A stretch of DNA of 64,000 bases from Bradyrhizobium sp. ORS 285 (GCF_900176205.1 NZ_LT859959.1:6623001-6687000); one strand, 5' to 3'; positions 25,834 to 35,310 are shown, numbered from the stretch's first letter. Notes: generated from the sequence alone by a model not told the origin. Program-made: numbers and translations.

Positions 25834-26802
25834 TCAGGACACCTCCCGGGCACGGCGATACTCATCAGTCGTGCGCGCGACCAGCGTCGTCACATCAACA
25901 ATGTCGATCACTCCCGACGTCGCATGGCCCGCGCTCCAGACGTCGCGCCAGCGCTTCGGACGGCTCTCGCGCGCGCCGACATCGATGTCCTTGCCGATCT
26001 CGATCGTGCCGCGCGCCGGCAAATTCTCCGGGTCGAGCCCGGCGGCCACGATCGACGGGCGAAGCATGCTGGTCGGCAGGCCGGTGAAGGCCGAGGTCAG
26101 CAGCACGTCGTCGGCCGAGCTTTCCACCAACATCGTCTTGTAGCGCTCGTCGGCCATGCTCTCGCGCGTCGCGATGAACTTGGTGCCCATGTAAGCGAGA
26201 TCGCAGCCGAGCACCTCGGCCGCGCGCAAGCTCACGCCATCGCTGATGCCGCCGGCGAGCACGATCGGACCTGCAAAGAAGCTGCGTACGGCGCGCACGA
26301 AGGCGAAGGGATTGAGCCAGCCGGTCTGCCCGCCCGCGCCGGCCGTGAGCAAAACCAAGCCATCGGCGCCGGCCTCGACGGCACGCTCGGCGTGGCGGAT
26401 CGAGGCGACGTCGGCGAACACCAGCGCTCCCGCGTCGTGCAGCGGCGCGATCACCGGCGCGGGCGAGCCGACCGAGGTGATCACAATCTCCGGCCGATGC
26501 AGCAGCAGCACCGCGAGATCATCCTGCAGCCGGGCATTGGAGCGATGCACGATCAGGTTGGGGCACACCGGCGCCGTCGCGATGCCGCTGCCATCCGCCG
26601 CGCGGCCGCGGCGTTCGGCGAGTTCGCGCAGCCACGCGTCGAGCTCGTCGGGCGTACGGCAGTTCACGGTCGGGAATGCGCCGATGACGCCGTTGATGCA
26701 GGCCGCGCTGACGAGCTCGATCCCCGACACCAGGAACATCGGCGCTGCGATCAGCGGCAGGCGCAGCCGCCCCCGCAGGGCGGCAAATGGACTCTCTTGC
26801 AT
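25834..26802 (-). CDS. Nitronate monooxygenase-family flavoprotein, variant
   Basis: 322 residues from the ATG at 26802; the open frame extends far upstream but only as a shadow of the neighbouring gene. The TIM-barrel start LRLPLIAAPMFLVSG, VHRSNARLQDDL and the phosphate-binding end (AAEVLGCDLAYMGTKFIATRES) match FMN-dependent 2-nitropropane dioxygenases. The paralogue at 41799-42767 has AAGAGGHAGTISPFAFV. Here the same segment reads TAGAGGQTGWLNPFAFV, so the His of the G-G-H-x-G motif is replaced by Gln. That His is the catalytic base in characterised members, so this copy may have another activity. Confidence 0.85.
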   Translation of the reverse strand: MQESPFAALRGRLRLPLIAAPMFLVSGIELVSAACINGVIGAFPTVNCRTPDELDAWLRELAERRGRAADGSGIATAPVCPNLIVHRSNARLQDDLAVLLLHRPEIVITSVGSPAPVIAPLHDAGALVFADVASIRHAERAVEAGADGLVLLTAGAGGQTGWLNPFAFVRAVRSFFAGPIVLAGGISDGVSLRAAEVLGCDLAYMGTKFIATRESMADERYKTMLVESSADDVLLTSAFTGLPTSMLRPSIVAAGLDPENLPARGTIEIGKDIDVGARESRPKRWRDVWSAGHATSGVIDIVDVTTLVARTTDEYRRAREVS

Positions 26803-26858
26803 GGCGCGCTCTCCCTCAAGCGTCTTGCCTAAGGGGATAACGGCGCCGATGCTTGCGT

Positions 26859-27497
26859 TCAATCGTCGCCGAAGAAGCTGAACCGCGGGCCCTGCATGTC
26901 GACCGGCTGTGCCGCATAGGTCCGCGGCGTGGAATCGTCGCGGACGGCCTGCTCGACCGCGCGCATATCTTGCTCGCGGCGCTGGCGGCGGCGCTCGACA
27001 TATTGGCGATGCCGCTCGGCGCGGCGCTGCTCGGCGGCGCGCTTGCGCTCGGCCTCGCGCGCCTTCTGATCGGGATCCTGGGTCTTCTCTGCGGACCTGT
27101 CCTGAACCTTCTCCGGCTCCTTGGCCTGCGCACCCTCGGGCATGCTGGTCTGCGCATTGGTCTGCGCCGGAGAGAGCGCGGCGGTCGTGGTCTCCGTGGC
27201 CGGAGCTTGCGGCTGCGGCGAGGCATTTGCTGCGGCAGGAGTCGTCGTCGCCGATGTTGCCGTTGCGGGAGCAACCTTGATCGGCGCCGTCGCGGCCGCC
27301 TGCGTCGCCGCGAGATAGGAGGTGACCGTCGGACTCGGCGACGGCGCATCCGGGACGGTCCGCTCGAGCTTCGTCGATTCCAGTGCGGGCGTCTTCGGAT
27401 GCATGCCCTCGGCAATCATCAGTCCGCCGCCGAGACCGGCAGCGACGGCGATGGCGACCGTTCCGGCGCCTGCAAAGAAAGCTGTCGAGGTGCGCAT
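26859..27497 (-). CDS. Exported protein with Pro/Ala/Thr linker and basic coiled region
   Basis: 212 residues from the ATG at 27497 (AGGGAG upstream). The N-terminal signal peptide or anchor is FFAGAGTVAIAVAAGLGGGL. A Pro/Ala/Thr/Ser-rich region of about 90 residues follows, then a highly charged Arg/Glu/Gln helix (KAREAERKRAAEQRRAERHR, then QYVERRRQRREQD) and a short C-terminus ending RFSFFGDD. The last residues could be a recognition tail. No family recognised. A perfect EcfG promoter lies 30 bases upstream, so expression under general stress is likely. Confidence 0.75.
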   Translation of the reverse strand: MRTSTAFFAGAGTVAIAVAAGLGGGLMIAEGMHPKTPALESTKLERTVPDAPSPSPTVTSYLAATQAAATAPIKVAPATATSATTTPAAANASPQPQAPATETTTAALSPAQTNAQTSMPEGAQAKEPEKVQDRSAEKTQDPDQKAREAERKRAAEQRRAERHRQYVERRRQRREQDMRAVEQAVRDDSTPRTYAAQPVDMQGPRFSFFGDD

Positions 27498-27526
27498 GGC
27501 CGTACTCCCTGATTGTTCGGCCGGGC

Positions 27527-27551
27527 AACGCGGCGCGCGCGGCGATGTTCC
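27527..27551 (-). promoter_or_regulatory. Perfect EcfG-type promoter GGAAC-N16-CGTT
   Basis: On the minus strand GGAAC (27547-27551), 16 bases, then CGTT (27527-27530): an exact match to the EcfG consensus. The start codon is at 27497, leaving a leader of about 20-25 bases that contains the AGGGAG ribosome site. Confidence 0.7.
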
Positions 27552-27651
27552 GAGCTAAGCGTGACGCGCTTGAGCGCAAGGCGCATTCTGCTAGCCTTTG
27601 CAACAAGCCCTGCGGCGCAACAACGATCGGGGCAAATCGGGAGGACGTTCC

Positions 27652-29214
27652 ATGCACCATCAGCTTCATTCATTTCCGGTCGTCTGCGAGCAGACGCTGC
27701 TGACATTGTCGCGTCATCCCTCGCGGACCGCCTTCAGCTGGCCGGGCGGATCGCTGACCTATCAGGGCGCGATCGACCTGATCGGGCGCATGCAGAGCGT
27801 GTTCATGCGACTCGACCTCGCGGCGGGAACACGCGTCGCGTTCCTCACCGCGAACCGCGCCGATGCCTGGTGCGCTGGCATGGCCGCGCAACTGTCGCGG
27901 CTCGCGATCACCTGGCTGCATCCGCTGGGGTCGCTGGAGGACCAGCTGTTCCAGCTGTCGGATTCCGAGTCGCAGGTTCTGGTGATCGATGCCGCGACGT
28001 TCCGCGATCGCGGCGGCGAACTCGCCTCGCGCGCCCATGGCGTGCGTCACGTGTTCACGCTCGGGACCGCGGACTATGGCGCGGACCTGCTCGCCGCCAT
28101 CGAACAGGCCGGCCACGCCACCGCGCGCAACTTCGCCACGCCGAACGATGTCGCGACCTTGAACTATACCGGTGGCACGACCGGCAAGTCGAAGGGCGCG
28201 CTGCGTCACCACCGCGAATATGGCGGCTTCGCCACCGCCATCCTCGCCGACTTCGAGATCCCGGAGGGTGCGCGCTATCTGACGGTGGCGCCGATCAGCC
28301 ACGTCGCCGGCACCAAGGTGCTGCCGACCCTGATGCGCGGCGGCACCGTACACATGCTGAAAGGCTTCGACCCCGAAGCCGTGCTGAAGACGATCGAGCG
28401 CGAGCGCATCAACTTCACGCTGTTCGTGCCGACCATGATCTACGTTCTGCTCGATCATCCGGCTCTGGCGAAGACCGACCTCTCCTCGCTCGAGCTCGTG
28501 CTGTACGGCGCCTCGGCGATGTCGCCGACGCGGCTGGTCGAGGGCATTGAGCGCATCGGCCCGGTGTTCTCGCAGCTCTACGGCCAGACCGAATGCTATC
28601 CGGTCTCGGTGCTGCGCAAGGCGGACCACGATCCGAAACAGCCGGAGCTGTTCCTGTCGTGCGGCTTTCCGATCGCGGCCTGCGAGGTCAAGATCCTCGA
28701 CGACGACGATCAGGAGGTCGCGCAGGGCGAGGCTGGCGAGATCTGTGTGCGCGCGCCGCATGTGATGACGGAATATTGGAAGCGGCCTGATATCACCGCC
28801 GAGACCTTGAAGAACGGTTGGCTGCACACCGGCGACATCGCCCGCCGCGACGAGCGCGGCTACATGTACATTCTCGACCGCAAGAAGGACATGATCGTCT
28901 CCGGCGGCTTCAACATTTTTCCGCGCGAGATCGAGGATGTCCTGACGCAACACGCCGATGTCGCGATGTGCGCGGTGGTCGGCGTGCCCGACGAGAAATG
29001 GGGCGAGGCTGTCACCGCCATTGTCGTGCCGCGCGCCGGCGCAGAGCCCAATGCGACCGAGCTGATCGAGCTGGTCAAGACGCGCAAGGGCTCGGCGCAT
29101 GCGCCCAAGCGGATCGAGTTCGTGAGCGAGCTGCCGGTGACCGGCGTCGGCAAGATCGACAAGAAGGTGCTGCGCGCCAGGTACTGGGAGGGACGCGGGC
29201 GGATGGTGGGGTAG
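27652..29214 (+). CDS. AMP-dependent acyl-CoA synthetase/ligase
   Basis: 520 residues from the ATG at 27652 behind GGGAGGA. It is an ANL-superfamily enzyme: the P-loop-like motif LNYTGGTTGKSKGALRHH is near residue 172, YGQTECYPVS near 323, then WLHTGDIARRDERGYMYILD and RKKDMIVSGGFNIFPREIED, and the C-terminal catalytic Lys in VTGVGKIDKKVLR. The enzyme adenylates a carboxylic acid and makes its CoA thioester in the cytosol. Relatives use medium-chain fatty or aromatic acids; the substrate cannot be read from the sequence. It is divergent from the exported-protein gene at 26859-27497 and has no obvious operon partner. Confidence 0.9.
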   Translation: MHHQLHSFPVVCEQTLLTLSRHPSRTAFSWPGGSLTYQGAIDLIGRMQSVFMRLDLAAGTRVAFLTANRADAWCAGMAAQLSRLAITWLHPLGSLEDQLFQLSDSESQVLVIDAATFRDRGGELASRAHGVRHVFTLGTADYGADLLAAIEQAGHATARNFATPNDVATLNYTGGTTGKSKGALRHHREYGGFATAILADFEIPEGARYLTVAPISHVAGTKVLPTLMRGGTVHMLKGFDPEAVLKTIERERINFTLFVPTMIYVLLDHPALAKTDLSSLELVLYGASAMSPTRLVEGIERIGPVFSQLYGQTECYPVSVLRKADHDPKQPELFLSCGFPIAACEVKILDDDDQEVAQGEAGEICVRAPHVMTEYWKRPDITAETLKNGWLHTGDIARRDERGYMYILDRKKDMIVSGGFNIFPREIEDVLTQHADVAMCAVVGVPDEKWGEAVTAIVVPRAGAEPNATELIELVKTRKGSAHAPKRIEFVSELPVTGVGKIDKKVLRARYWEGRGRMVG

Positions 29215-29243
29215 CGGCACGGCAAGCTCACGCAGTGGAGATC

Positions 29244-29358
29244 GTCATTGCGAGGCGCTCTTGCGCCGAAGCAATCCAGGGGCGGCACGCGTAGCCCTGG
29301 ATTGCTTCCGCCTACGCTCCATGAGCTTCGGCGGACCCGTCGCTTCGCTCGCAATGAC
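29244..29358. repeat. Palindromic intergenic repeat (GTCATTGCGAG...GCAATGAC type)
   Basis: It begins GTCATTGCGAGGCGC and ends CGCTTCGCTCGCAATGAC, with inner complementary blocks GCAATCCAGGG and CCCTGGATTGC. This is the very common Bradyrhizobium intergenic palindrome. Related copies lie at 30121-30148 (partial) and 63670-63751. Confidence 0.85.
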
Positions 29359-29441
29359 GAAGCTCTCTCGGATCACTGAGACCAGACCACGCGATGGCGC
29401 GAATGTCTGATCAGCCCAGCTAGCAACCCCGACACTCCACC

Positions 29442-29567
29442 GTCGTCCCGGGCCAGCGCAACGCGACCCGGGATCCATAACCACAGGAGAGCGTGGTGAA
29501 CGCGGATGTCGCGACTGGCCTCATTCAACGTCCTGTGGTTATGGGTCCGGGCGTTCGCCGGGACGAC
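29442..29567. repeat. Palindromic intergenic repeat (GTCGTCCCGG...CCGGGACGAC type)
   Basis: Outer arms GTCGTCCCGG and CCGGGACGAC enclose inner arms ATCCATAACCACAGG and CCTGTGGTTATGG. The element is distinct in sequence from the one 80 bases to its left. A related copy lies at 56505-56652. Confidence 0.8.
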
Positions 29568-29751
29568 ACCATTTGCGTGGCACGATCGCCGGCGCCCCAC
29601 GTCCGCGTTCGACCGAGATGCGCCCCTCCAATCGACCTGAACGTCTGTTGTCCGCCGCAAACACGACATTGCCGCCTCGCGGCGCATCGGAGTCCGAGTA
29701 TTGCTGAAATCATCCCCTCCATCAGGACATGACGACGCGAGAGAGATGAGG

Positions 29752-29891
29752 CCGTAGGGTGGGCAAAGCAGCCGCCCGCAGGGCGGTCGCGTGCCCACCG
29801 CCCCCCAAGGCGGTGGTGACGATGGTGGGCACGGCGCGTGGTGGCTCGGCGTAACAAGCATGCAGTTGGGCGCGCCTTTGCCACCCTACGG
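29752..29891. repeat. Palindromic intergenic repeat (CCGTAGGGTGG type)
   Basis: CCGTAGGGTGGGCAAAG at the left and CTTTGCCACCCTACGG at the right form the arms, with complementary GTGCCCACC and GGTGGGCAC inside. This is a third, unrelated family of palindromic repeats in the same gap. Confidence 0.8.
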
Positions 29892-30120
29892 GTTGAGCTG
29901 TTTGAAAGGTGGTCGCTCGTCCCGGACAAGCCACGCCGCGGTGCGCGTGCTGAGCAAACGGCTCATGACCTGCGTGGCCCGAAAGTGGGGCTGTTGGAGA
30001 CCGCGCACGCAAACACTCGCGCAAGCTCGCAGGTCTCCGAACGCATCATGCGGGCGCGAGCAGCAAAGCGATCCACGACGCTTCGGAGAGACCCTCTCCT
30101 CAAGAGACTCTCGGCTTGAC

Positions 30121-30148
30121 CCTGGATTGCTTCTCTGCTCGCAATGAC
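30121..30148. repeat. Partial copy of the GCAATGAC palindrome
   Basis: CCTGGATTGCTTC followed by CTCGCAATGAC is the right half of the element seen complete at 29244-29358; the left half is missing. Between 29892 and 30186 I see no other gene or site. Confidence 0.65.
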
Positions 30149-30186
30149 GCGGCTGTCGATGGCCTCTTGAAGACGAGGTCGACGCT

Positions 30187-30597
30187 TCACCGCTTCGTCT
30201 TCGCCATGTTCAGCTTCACCGCTGCACCAATCAAAGCCTTGAACGCGACCTCATCGATCTGGTCGTTCTCGTGAATATCGATGGCGCGGCGGGCGTTGCC
30301 GTCGAGGCTGGCGTTGAAGAGGCCGTTCGGGTCGGGCAGTGAGGCGCCCTTGGCGAAGGTCAGCTTGAGATAGGCCTTGTAGCTCTCGCCCGTGCAGATG
30401 ATGCCGGCATGCGACCACACCGGGACGCCGCGCCATTTCCATTCTTCGACCACCTCGGGATCGGCCTGTTTGATCAGTCCGCGGATCCGCGCCAGCATCG
30501 CGCCGCGCCAATCTCCAAGTTCCTCGACCCTTTGATCGATCAGTTGCGAGGCCGACGCCTCGCGTGGTTCCGCGACCGCAGTCGGCTTTCTGATCAT
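30187..30597 (-). CDS. DUF1801 family protein
   Basis: 136 residues from the ATG at 30597 with GAGGGG upstream; the frame is open further but only as unrelated sequence. WKWRGVPVWSHAGIICTGES, YKAYLKLTFAKGASLPDP, FNASLDGNARRAIDIHEND and a final FKALIGAAVKLN match the DUF1801 (YdhG/YjbR-like) fold of small cytosolic proteins of unknown biochemical role. It is flanked by repeats on the left and divergent from a chemoreceptor on the right. Confidence 0.85.
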   Translation of the reverse strand: MIRKPTAVAEPREASASQLIDQRVEELGDWRGAMLARIRGLIKQADPEVVEEWKWRGVPVWSHAGIICTGESYKAYLKLTFAKGASLPDPNGLFNASLDGNARRAIDIHENDQIDEVAFKALIGAAVKLNMAKTKR

Positions 30598-30808
30598 TCT
30601 CGCACCCCTCTCGATGACCGACCGTATTACTACGGCCGGCCCGCTCTGCACAACTTTAGGGCAAAGTTTAACAGTTGGGGACCTAATCACGACAAGCCCC
30701 ATACGGCGGACTCAACGACGAGCCTCCTTGCGCAGACGAGCCACGTGCCGCACTGCCCGGGCCTTCCTCCCATCGCCCCCCCCGGACTGACCCAATTTGG
30801 AGTCGCTC

Positions 30809-32500
30809 ATGTCGTTCTTTTCCAATCTATCGATTCGCAACAAGGTGCTGCTGGCGTTCGGCATCGTGCTGCTCACGGCCATGGGGCTCGGCGGCTTCTC
30901 GATCGATCGCCTGTCGACTGTGAACGGCTCGGCGGCGGAAGTGCGCGACAACTGGCTGCCGGCCACCGGCTGGATCGGCGCGATGGCCAAGGCCACGGAA
31001 CAGTATCGCAGCCGCGAGGGGCAGATGCTGATGGTGACGACCGCGGCCGAGCGAAGCCAGTACGAGAAGTACATGGCCGATGCCTATAACTATTTCGAGA
31101 AGAACTGGCGTCTCTACGAGCCGACGGTCACGACGCCGGAAGAGAAGGCCATTGTCGCCGCCTTCAAGGGCTCATGGGATGCATATCTCGCCGACGGAAA
31201 GCAGTTTCAGGAGCTGATCGGAAAGAACCAGACCGAGGCTGCTACCGCGCTGTTCCTGGGCCGCATGAGGGACAATTTCGCCGGCGTGCGCAAGGCGCTG
31301 GAGCAGGATCTCGCGTTCAATGTCGAGCAGGGCAAGAAGGAGGCTGACAGGGGCGCAGCCGTCTACACGTCCTCGCGCATATGGATCTTCGGTGTGATTG
31401 CGTTGGCCGCCCTGCTCTGCATCAGCATGGGCTATCTGATCGTGAGCGGCGTGGCGCGCCCGATCACCGCGATGACCGAGGCGATGCGCCGGCTCGCCGG
31501 CGGCGACATGTCCGCGCAGATTCCGGGCGCGGAGCGCAAGGACGAGATCGGCAACATGGCCGGCGCCGTGCTGGTGTTCAAGAACAACGCGATCGAGACC
31601 GAGAAGCTGCGCGCCGAGCAGGCGGAAGCGGAGAAGCACGCGGCCGAGCAGCGCAAGCGCGAGATGCACGAGCTTGCCAATCGTTTCGAGGGCGCGGTCG
31701 GTGAGATCATCAACACGGTCTCCTCGGCCTCCACCGAGCTCGAGGCCTCGGCCACGACGCTCACCTCCACCGCCGAGCGGACACAGCAGCGCACCACCAC
31801 GGTGGCCGCCGCCTCCGAACAGGCGACCGCCAACGTGCAGTCGGTGGCTTCGGCGACCGAGGAGCTGAGCTCATCGGTCACCGAGATCAGCCGACAGGTG
31901 CAGGACTCCGCACGGATCGCCAACGAGGCGGTCGACCAGGCCCGCAAGACCAACGACCGCGTCAGCGAGCTGTCGAAGGCGGCGGCGCGCATCGGTGACG
32001 TCGTCGAGCTGATCAACACCATCGCCGGCCAGACCAACCTGCTGGCGCTGAACGCCACCATCGAGGCCGCGCGCGCCGGCGATGCCGGCCGCGGCTTCGC
32101 GGTGGTCGCTACCGAAGTCAAGGCGCTGGCGGAGCAGACCGCCAAGGCCACCGGCGAGATCGGCCAGCAGATCTCGGGCATTCAGGCCGCGACGCAGGAG
32201 TCGGTCGGCGCCATCCGGGAGATCAGCGGCACGATCGAGAAGCTCGCGGAGATCTCATCCACCATCGCCGCGGCCGTCGAGGAACAGGGCGCCGCGACCC
32301 AGGAGATCTCACGCAACATCCAGCAGGCGGCGCAGGGCACGCACGAGGTGTCATCCAACATCACCGACGTGCAGCGCGGCGCCAGCGAGACCGGCTCCGC
32401 CTCCACGCAGGTCCTCTCAGCCGCGCAGTCACTGTCGCAGGACAGCAACAAGCTGAAGCTGGAGGTGGGGAGGTTCCTGAACACGGTGCGGGCGGCGTAG
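30809..32500 (+). CDS. Methyl-accepting chemotaxis protein
   Basis: 563 residues from the ATG at 30809 (GGAG seven bases upstream). Membrane segment 1 is at about residues 10-32, then a four-helix-bundle-like periplasmic sensor of about 160 residues, membrane segment 2 ([20 protein letters not shown]), a HAMP domain with [20 protein letters not shown], and a long cytoplasmic signalling coiled coil with the conserved tip [20 protein letters not shown] and [20 protein letters not shown]. There is no CheR-binding pentapeptide at the C-terminus ([11 protein letters not shown]). It should signal to CheA/CheW; no che genes are in the window and the ligand is unknown. Confidence 0.95.
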   Translation: MSFFSNLSIRNKVLLAFGIVLLTAMGLGGFSIDRLSTVNGSAAEVRDNWLPATGWIGAMAKATEQYRSREGQMLMVTTAAERSQYEKYMADAYNYFEKNWRLYEPTVTTPEEKAIVAAFKGSWDAYLADGKQFQELIGKNQTEAATALFLGRMRDNFAGVRKALEQDLAFNVEQGKKEADRGAAVYTSSRIWIFGVIALAALLCISMGYLIVSGVARPITAMTEAMRRLAGGDMSAQIPGAERKDEIGNMAGAVLVFKNNAIETEKLRAEQAEAEKHAAEQRKREMHELANRFEGAVGEIINTVSSASTELEASATTLTSTAERTQQRTTTVAAASEQATANVQSVASATEELSSSVTEISRQVQDSARIANEAVDQARKTNDRVSELSKAAARIGDVVELINTIAGQTNLLALNATIEAARAGDAGRGFAVVATEVKALAEQTAKATGEIGQQISGIQAATQESVGAIREISGTIEKLAEISSTIAAAVEEQGAATQEISRNIQQAAQGTHEVSSNITDVQRGASETGSASTQVLSAAQSLSQDSNKLKLEVGRFLNTVRAA

Positions 32501-32568
32501 CGTTGCACCTTGTAGGAAGAAGTCGCCTAGTCCTTATCCAGCTGAGTTATCGCGACAAGGGCGGTCTC

Positions 32569-32600
32569 CTCCCTCTCCCCGTTCTTACGGGGAGAGGGAG
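32569..32600. repeat. Perfect 13-bp hairpin repeat after the chemoreceptor
   Basis: CTCCCTCTCCCCG at 32569-32581, a 6-base loop, CGGGGAGAGGGAG at 32588-32600. It shares its core with the elements at 20642-20850. With no T tract it is a repeat rather than a classical terminator, but it lies where transcription of the convergent genes should stop. Confidence 0.75.
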
Positions 32601-32689
32601 CGCACCGATCGTGCCGCGATTGCTTGTGCCTTGCAGCTCGACACTTTCGGCCCGATTGCAACTGAGCGTGACTCATTAGTCCGGCGGCC

Positions 32690-33463
32690 TCACCGCTTCT
32701 CGATCACCAGGCTCTGGACCACGCGTCCGAAATAGCCCCTCACATCGCCCAGCCGCGCCATCGCCAGCCCTGCTCCATCAGGGCCGATCCAGCTCTCCGC
32801 ATCCAGCAGAATCCACTCGCCGACCGGCTCGCGCGCCATGTTGACCGTGAGGTCGGCGTTCAGAAACGTGTAGCTGTGGAAGTCGAGCGCGGCCGAGGTG
32901 CCGTTGCAGAAATCGCTGGCGACCACCGCGCGCATCGCCTGTGACACGGCGTGGCCCTCGACCAGCGGCCAGTCGACGCGATACCAGATCGCACCGGGGC
33001 CGCGGACGCCGAAGCGGCCGCGCGCGGCGCGCAAGGTCATGCCGCGCACGAACGGGCTGGTGGAGAAATCTGGGGGCTCCGGCTGCGCCTGGTCGGGACC
33101 GACGAGATCGACCGGCAGTTCGCGGACGTCGTCCGGCAGCGGCACGGCCTCCTGCCTGATCTTCAGCACGGTCGCCGTGACGACCACGGTGTCGCCGGCG
33201 CGCAGGCGCACCGCCGAGAGCTGTATCTTGCGACCCTCGCGCAGCACCTCGGTCTCGACGCTGAGTTCGGCCAGTGGCACCGGCCGCATCAGGTCGATGG
33301 TGACGCGGGCGATGCGCATCGGCGACTTCGTCGGGATGCGTTCCGCCGCCCACACGGCGAGCGCCGAGGGCGCCGAGCCGTGCTGCATGGTCGGATCCCA
33401 CGGACCCGCAGCATCGGGACTGACGGCGACTTGATTGTCCGTGACGCGGAAGATCGGCCGCAT
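32690..33463 (-). CDS. Acyl-CoA thioesterase-like double hotdog protein
   Basis: 257 residues from the ATG at 33463. It matches the TesB-like thioesterase families with two hotdog domains: AVWAAERIPTKSPMRIARVT and MRPVPLAELSVETEVLREGR in the first half, and ASDFCNGTSAALDFHSYTF, LNADLTVNMAREPVGEWI and LDAESWIGPDGAGLA in the second. The reaction would be hydrolysis of an acyl-CoA in the cytosol. It follows minE by 21 bases in the same direction and may be the last gene of the min operon. The functional link to division is unclear. Confidence 0.82.
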   Translation of the reverse strand: MRPIFRVTDNQVAVSPDAAGPWDPTMQHGSAPSALAVWAAERIPTKSPMRIARVTIDLMRPVPLAELSVETEVLREGRKIQLSAVRLRAGDTVVVTATVLKIRQEAVPLPDDVRELPVDLVGPDQAQPEPPDFSTSPFVRGMTLRAARGRFGVRGPGAIWYRVDWPLVEGHAVSQAMRAVVASDFCNGTSAALDFHSYTFLNADLTVNMAREPVGEWILLDAESWIGPDGAGLAMARLGDVRGYFGRVVQSLVIEKR

Positions 33464-33484
33464 CAGCGCACGCCTCGCCGCACG

Positions 33485-33760
33485 TCAGCCCGCGCTGGCA
33501 AACCCGCGATCGGCGCCGTTCGGCAGTTCGATGTCGACCTCGAGCGTCGAGACATGCTTCCCCCGGTCCATGCGGACGATGACCTTGTCCGGATCGAGTA
33601 GCACATGGCGCGAAACCACCGCGAGGATTTCCTCGCGCAGCTGCATCAGGAGATCAGGCTGGCCGCGCAGGCTGCGCTCATGCGCGAGCAGGATCTGCAG
33701 CCGCTCGCGCGCGACCGGCGCCGACGCTGCACGTCCCGTAAAGAGCCGCAATACGCTCAT
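33485..33760 (-). CDS. minE: Cell division topological specificity factor MinE
   Basis: 91 residues, the usual MinE length. The N-terminal amphipathic and MinD-binding part reads [16 protein letters not shown], followed by [18 protein letters not shown] and [21 protein letters not shown]. MinE stimulates the ATPase of MinD at the inner membrane and so moves the MinCD inhibitor away from midcell. Its start overlaps the minD stop by 4 bases, so the two are translationally coupled. Confidence 0.96.
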   Translation of the reverse strand: MSVLRLFTGRAASAPVARERLQILLAHERSLRGQPDLLMQLREEILAVVSRHVLLDPDKVIVRMDRGKHVSTLEVDIELPNGADRGFASAG

Positions 33761-34572
33761 GCAGCCCTCCGTCCGAGCAGCAGGTTCATCAGGCCCTTGC
33801 GCTCGGTCGGGATCTGCATCTCGACCTCCTCGCCGAGCAGGCGGCGCATCGCATCGTGATAGGCGCGCGCCGGCGCGCTGGCCGGGCTGTTGAGCGTCAC
33901 CGGACAGCCGACATTGGAGGCGCGCAGCACATCCTGGCTCTCCGGCACGATGCCGAGCAGCGGCGTCGCCAGGATCTCCAGCACGTCGTCGATCGACAGC
34001 ATCTCGCCGCGCGCGGCGCGGCCGGCATCGTAGCGGGTGATGAGGATGTGCTTCTCGACGCGCTCGCCATTCTCGGCGCGCACGGTCTTGGAATCGAGCA
34101 TGCCGATGATGCGGTCGGAATCGCGCACCGACGACACTTCCGGATTGGTGACGATCAGCGCCTCGTCGGCATAGCGCATCGCAAGCATCGCCCCACGCTC
34201 GATGCCGGCGGGGCTGTCGCAGATCACCCAGTCGAAACTCTTGCGCAACTCGTGGATGACGCGGCCGACACCGTCCTCGGTCAGCGCGTCCTTGTCCTTG
34301 GTCTGCGAGGCCGGCAGCAGCCAGAGATTCTCCAGCCGCTTGTCGCGGATCAGCGCCTGCGGCAGCTTGGCGACGCCGTGCACGACGTTGATGAGGTCGA
34401 ACACCACGCGGCGCTCGGCGCCGAGCACGAGATCGAGGTTGCGCAGGCCGACGTCGAAATCGACCACCACGACCTTCTCGCCGGCCTGCGCCAGCGCCGC
34501 GCCCATCGCCGCCGTGGTGGTGGTCTTGCCGACGCCACCCTTGCCCGACGTCACAACAAGTACTTTCGCCAT
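33757..34572 (-). CDS. minD: Septum site-determining ATPase MinD
   Basis: 271 residues. The deviant Walker A motif is [19 protein letters not shown] (signature Lys present), followed by [18 protein letters not shown], then [16 protein letters not shown] and a basic amphipathic C-terminus ([12 protein letters not shown]) that binds membrane when ATP is bound. MinD recruits MinC to the membrane and is displaced by MinE. It sits 20 bases after minC and overlaps minE. Confidence 0.97.
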   Translation of the reverse strand: MAKVLVVTSGKGGVGKTTTTAAMGAALAQAGEKVVVVDFDVGLRNLDLVLGAERRVVFDLINVVHGVAKLPQALIRDKRLENLWLLPASQTKDKDALTEDGVGRVIHELRKSFDWVICDSPAGIERGAMLAMRYADEALIVTNPEVSSVRDSDRIIGMLDSKTVRAENGERVEKHILITRYDAGRAARGEMLSIDDVLEILATPLLGIVPESQDVLRASNVGCPVTLNSPASAPARAYHDAMRRLLGEEVEMQIPTERKGLMNLLLGRRAA

Positions 34573-34592
34573 TTTACGAATCCTCCTGCTAC

Positions 34593-35288
34593 TCAGTTCA
34601 ATGCGACGATCTTCATGGAATGACCTTCGAGCCGGGCCTGTGCGGCCCGACCGCGCAATGCATCGTCGATCTGCTCGGCGGTCTGGTAGTAGCCGTCGAT
34701 CGCGACCAGCTCGGCCTCGATCTTCTGGCAGTAGATGCGCGCCGCGGAATTGCCGTTGATGCCGGCCATCGCGCGGCCGCGCAGCGCGCCGTAGACATGG
34801 ATGGAGCCGCCGGCGACGATCTCGGCGCCGGAGGACACCGCGCCGAGCACGGTGACGTCGCCATCCGGAAACACGATCGACTGGCCGGAGCGCACGGGCT
34901 GATCGAGCAGCAGCGAGGTCGGCTGCTGCAACTGCGGCTTCTCCGGCTCGATCTCCTGCACGGCGCAGTGACGGCCGCCGGACAACAGCGGCGGCATGCC
35001 GAGCGACAGCCGGCCCTGCTCGACGCCTTCGAGGCCGAGCACGCGGATGTTGCGCGATTCGATGCTCTTGATGAGATGGGTGATGGCGAGCGGGCTCAGA
35101 TCGACCGCCGAGAGATCGAGCACCACCGGCTTGCCGACGAAGAAGCCGGGCGAATTCCTGAGCGTCGCGTCGAGCTCGGCGAGCCAGTCGGCGACCGGCA
35201 CGACCGGCGAGAACACGAAGGCGACGTAGGAGCGCCCGCGCAGACGAATAACAGGACGTACCGTTTCAGCGCTGGCACTCATGACCAT
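34593..35288 (-). CDS. minC: Septum site-determining protein MinC
   Basis: 231 residues from the ATG at 35288, nine bases after GAGGG; an ATG at 35282 is the alternative. The N-terminal FtsZ-inhibiting domain (RLRGRSYVAFVFSPVVPVAD) is followed by a linker and the C-terminal beta-helix with GAVSSGAEIVAGGSIHVYGA and GRAMAGINGNSAARIYCQKI, which binds MinD. MinC blocks FtsZ assembly away from midcell. It is the first gene of the min operon, and a full CtrA-type box lies about 50 bases upstream. Confidence 0.96.
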   Translation of the reverse strand: MVMSASAETVRPVIRLRGRSYVAFVFSPVVPVADWLAELDATLRNSPGFFVGKPVVLDLSAVDLSPLAITHLIKSIESRNIRVLGLEGVEQGRLSLGMPPLLSGGRHCAVQEIEPEKPQLQQPTSLLLDQPVRSGQSIVFPDGDVTVLGAVSSGAEIVAGGSIHVYGALRGRAMAGINGNSAARIYCQKIEAELVAIDGYYQTAEQIDDALRGRAAQARLEGHSMKIVALN

Positions 35289-35310
35289 CCGACCCAACCC
35301 TCTTAGTGAT

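Noticed and set aside
26803..27669. Long upstream extension of the nitronate monooxygenase frame to 27669
   Set aside because: The extension is the antisense or shifted frame of the exported-protein gene at 26859-27497. The enzyme family starts at 26802.
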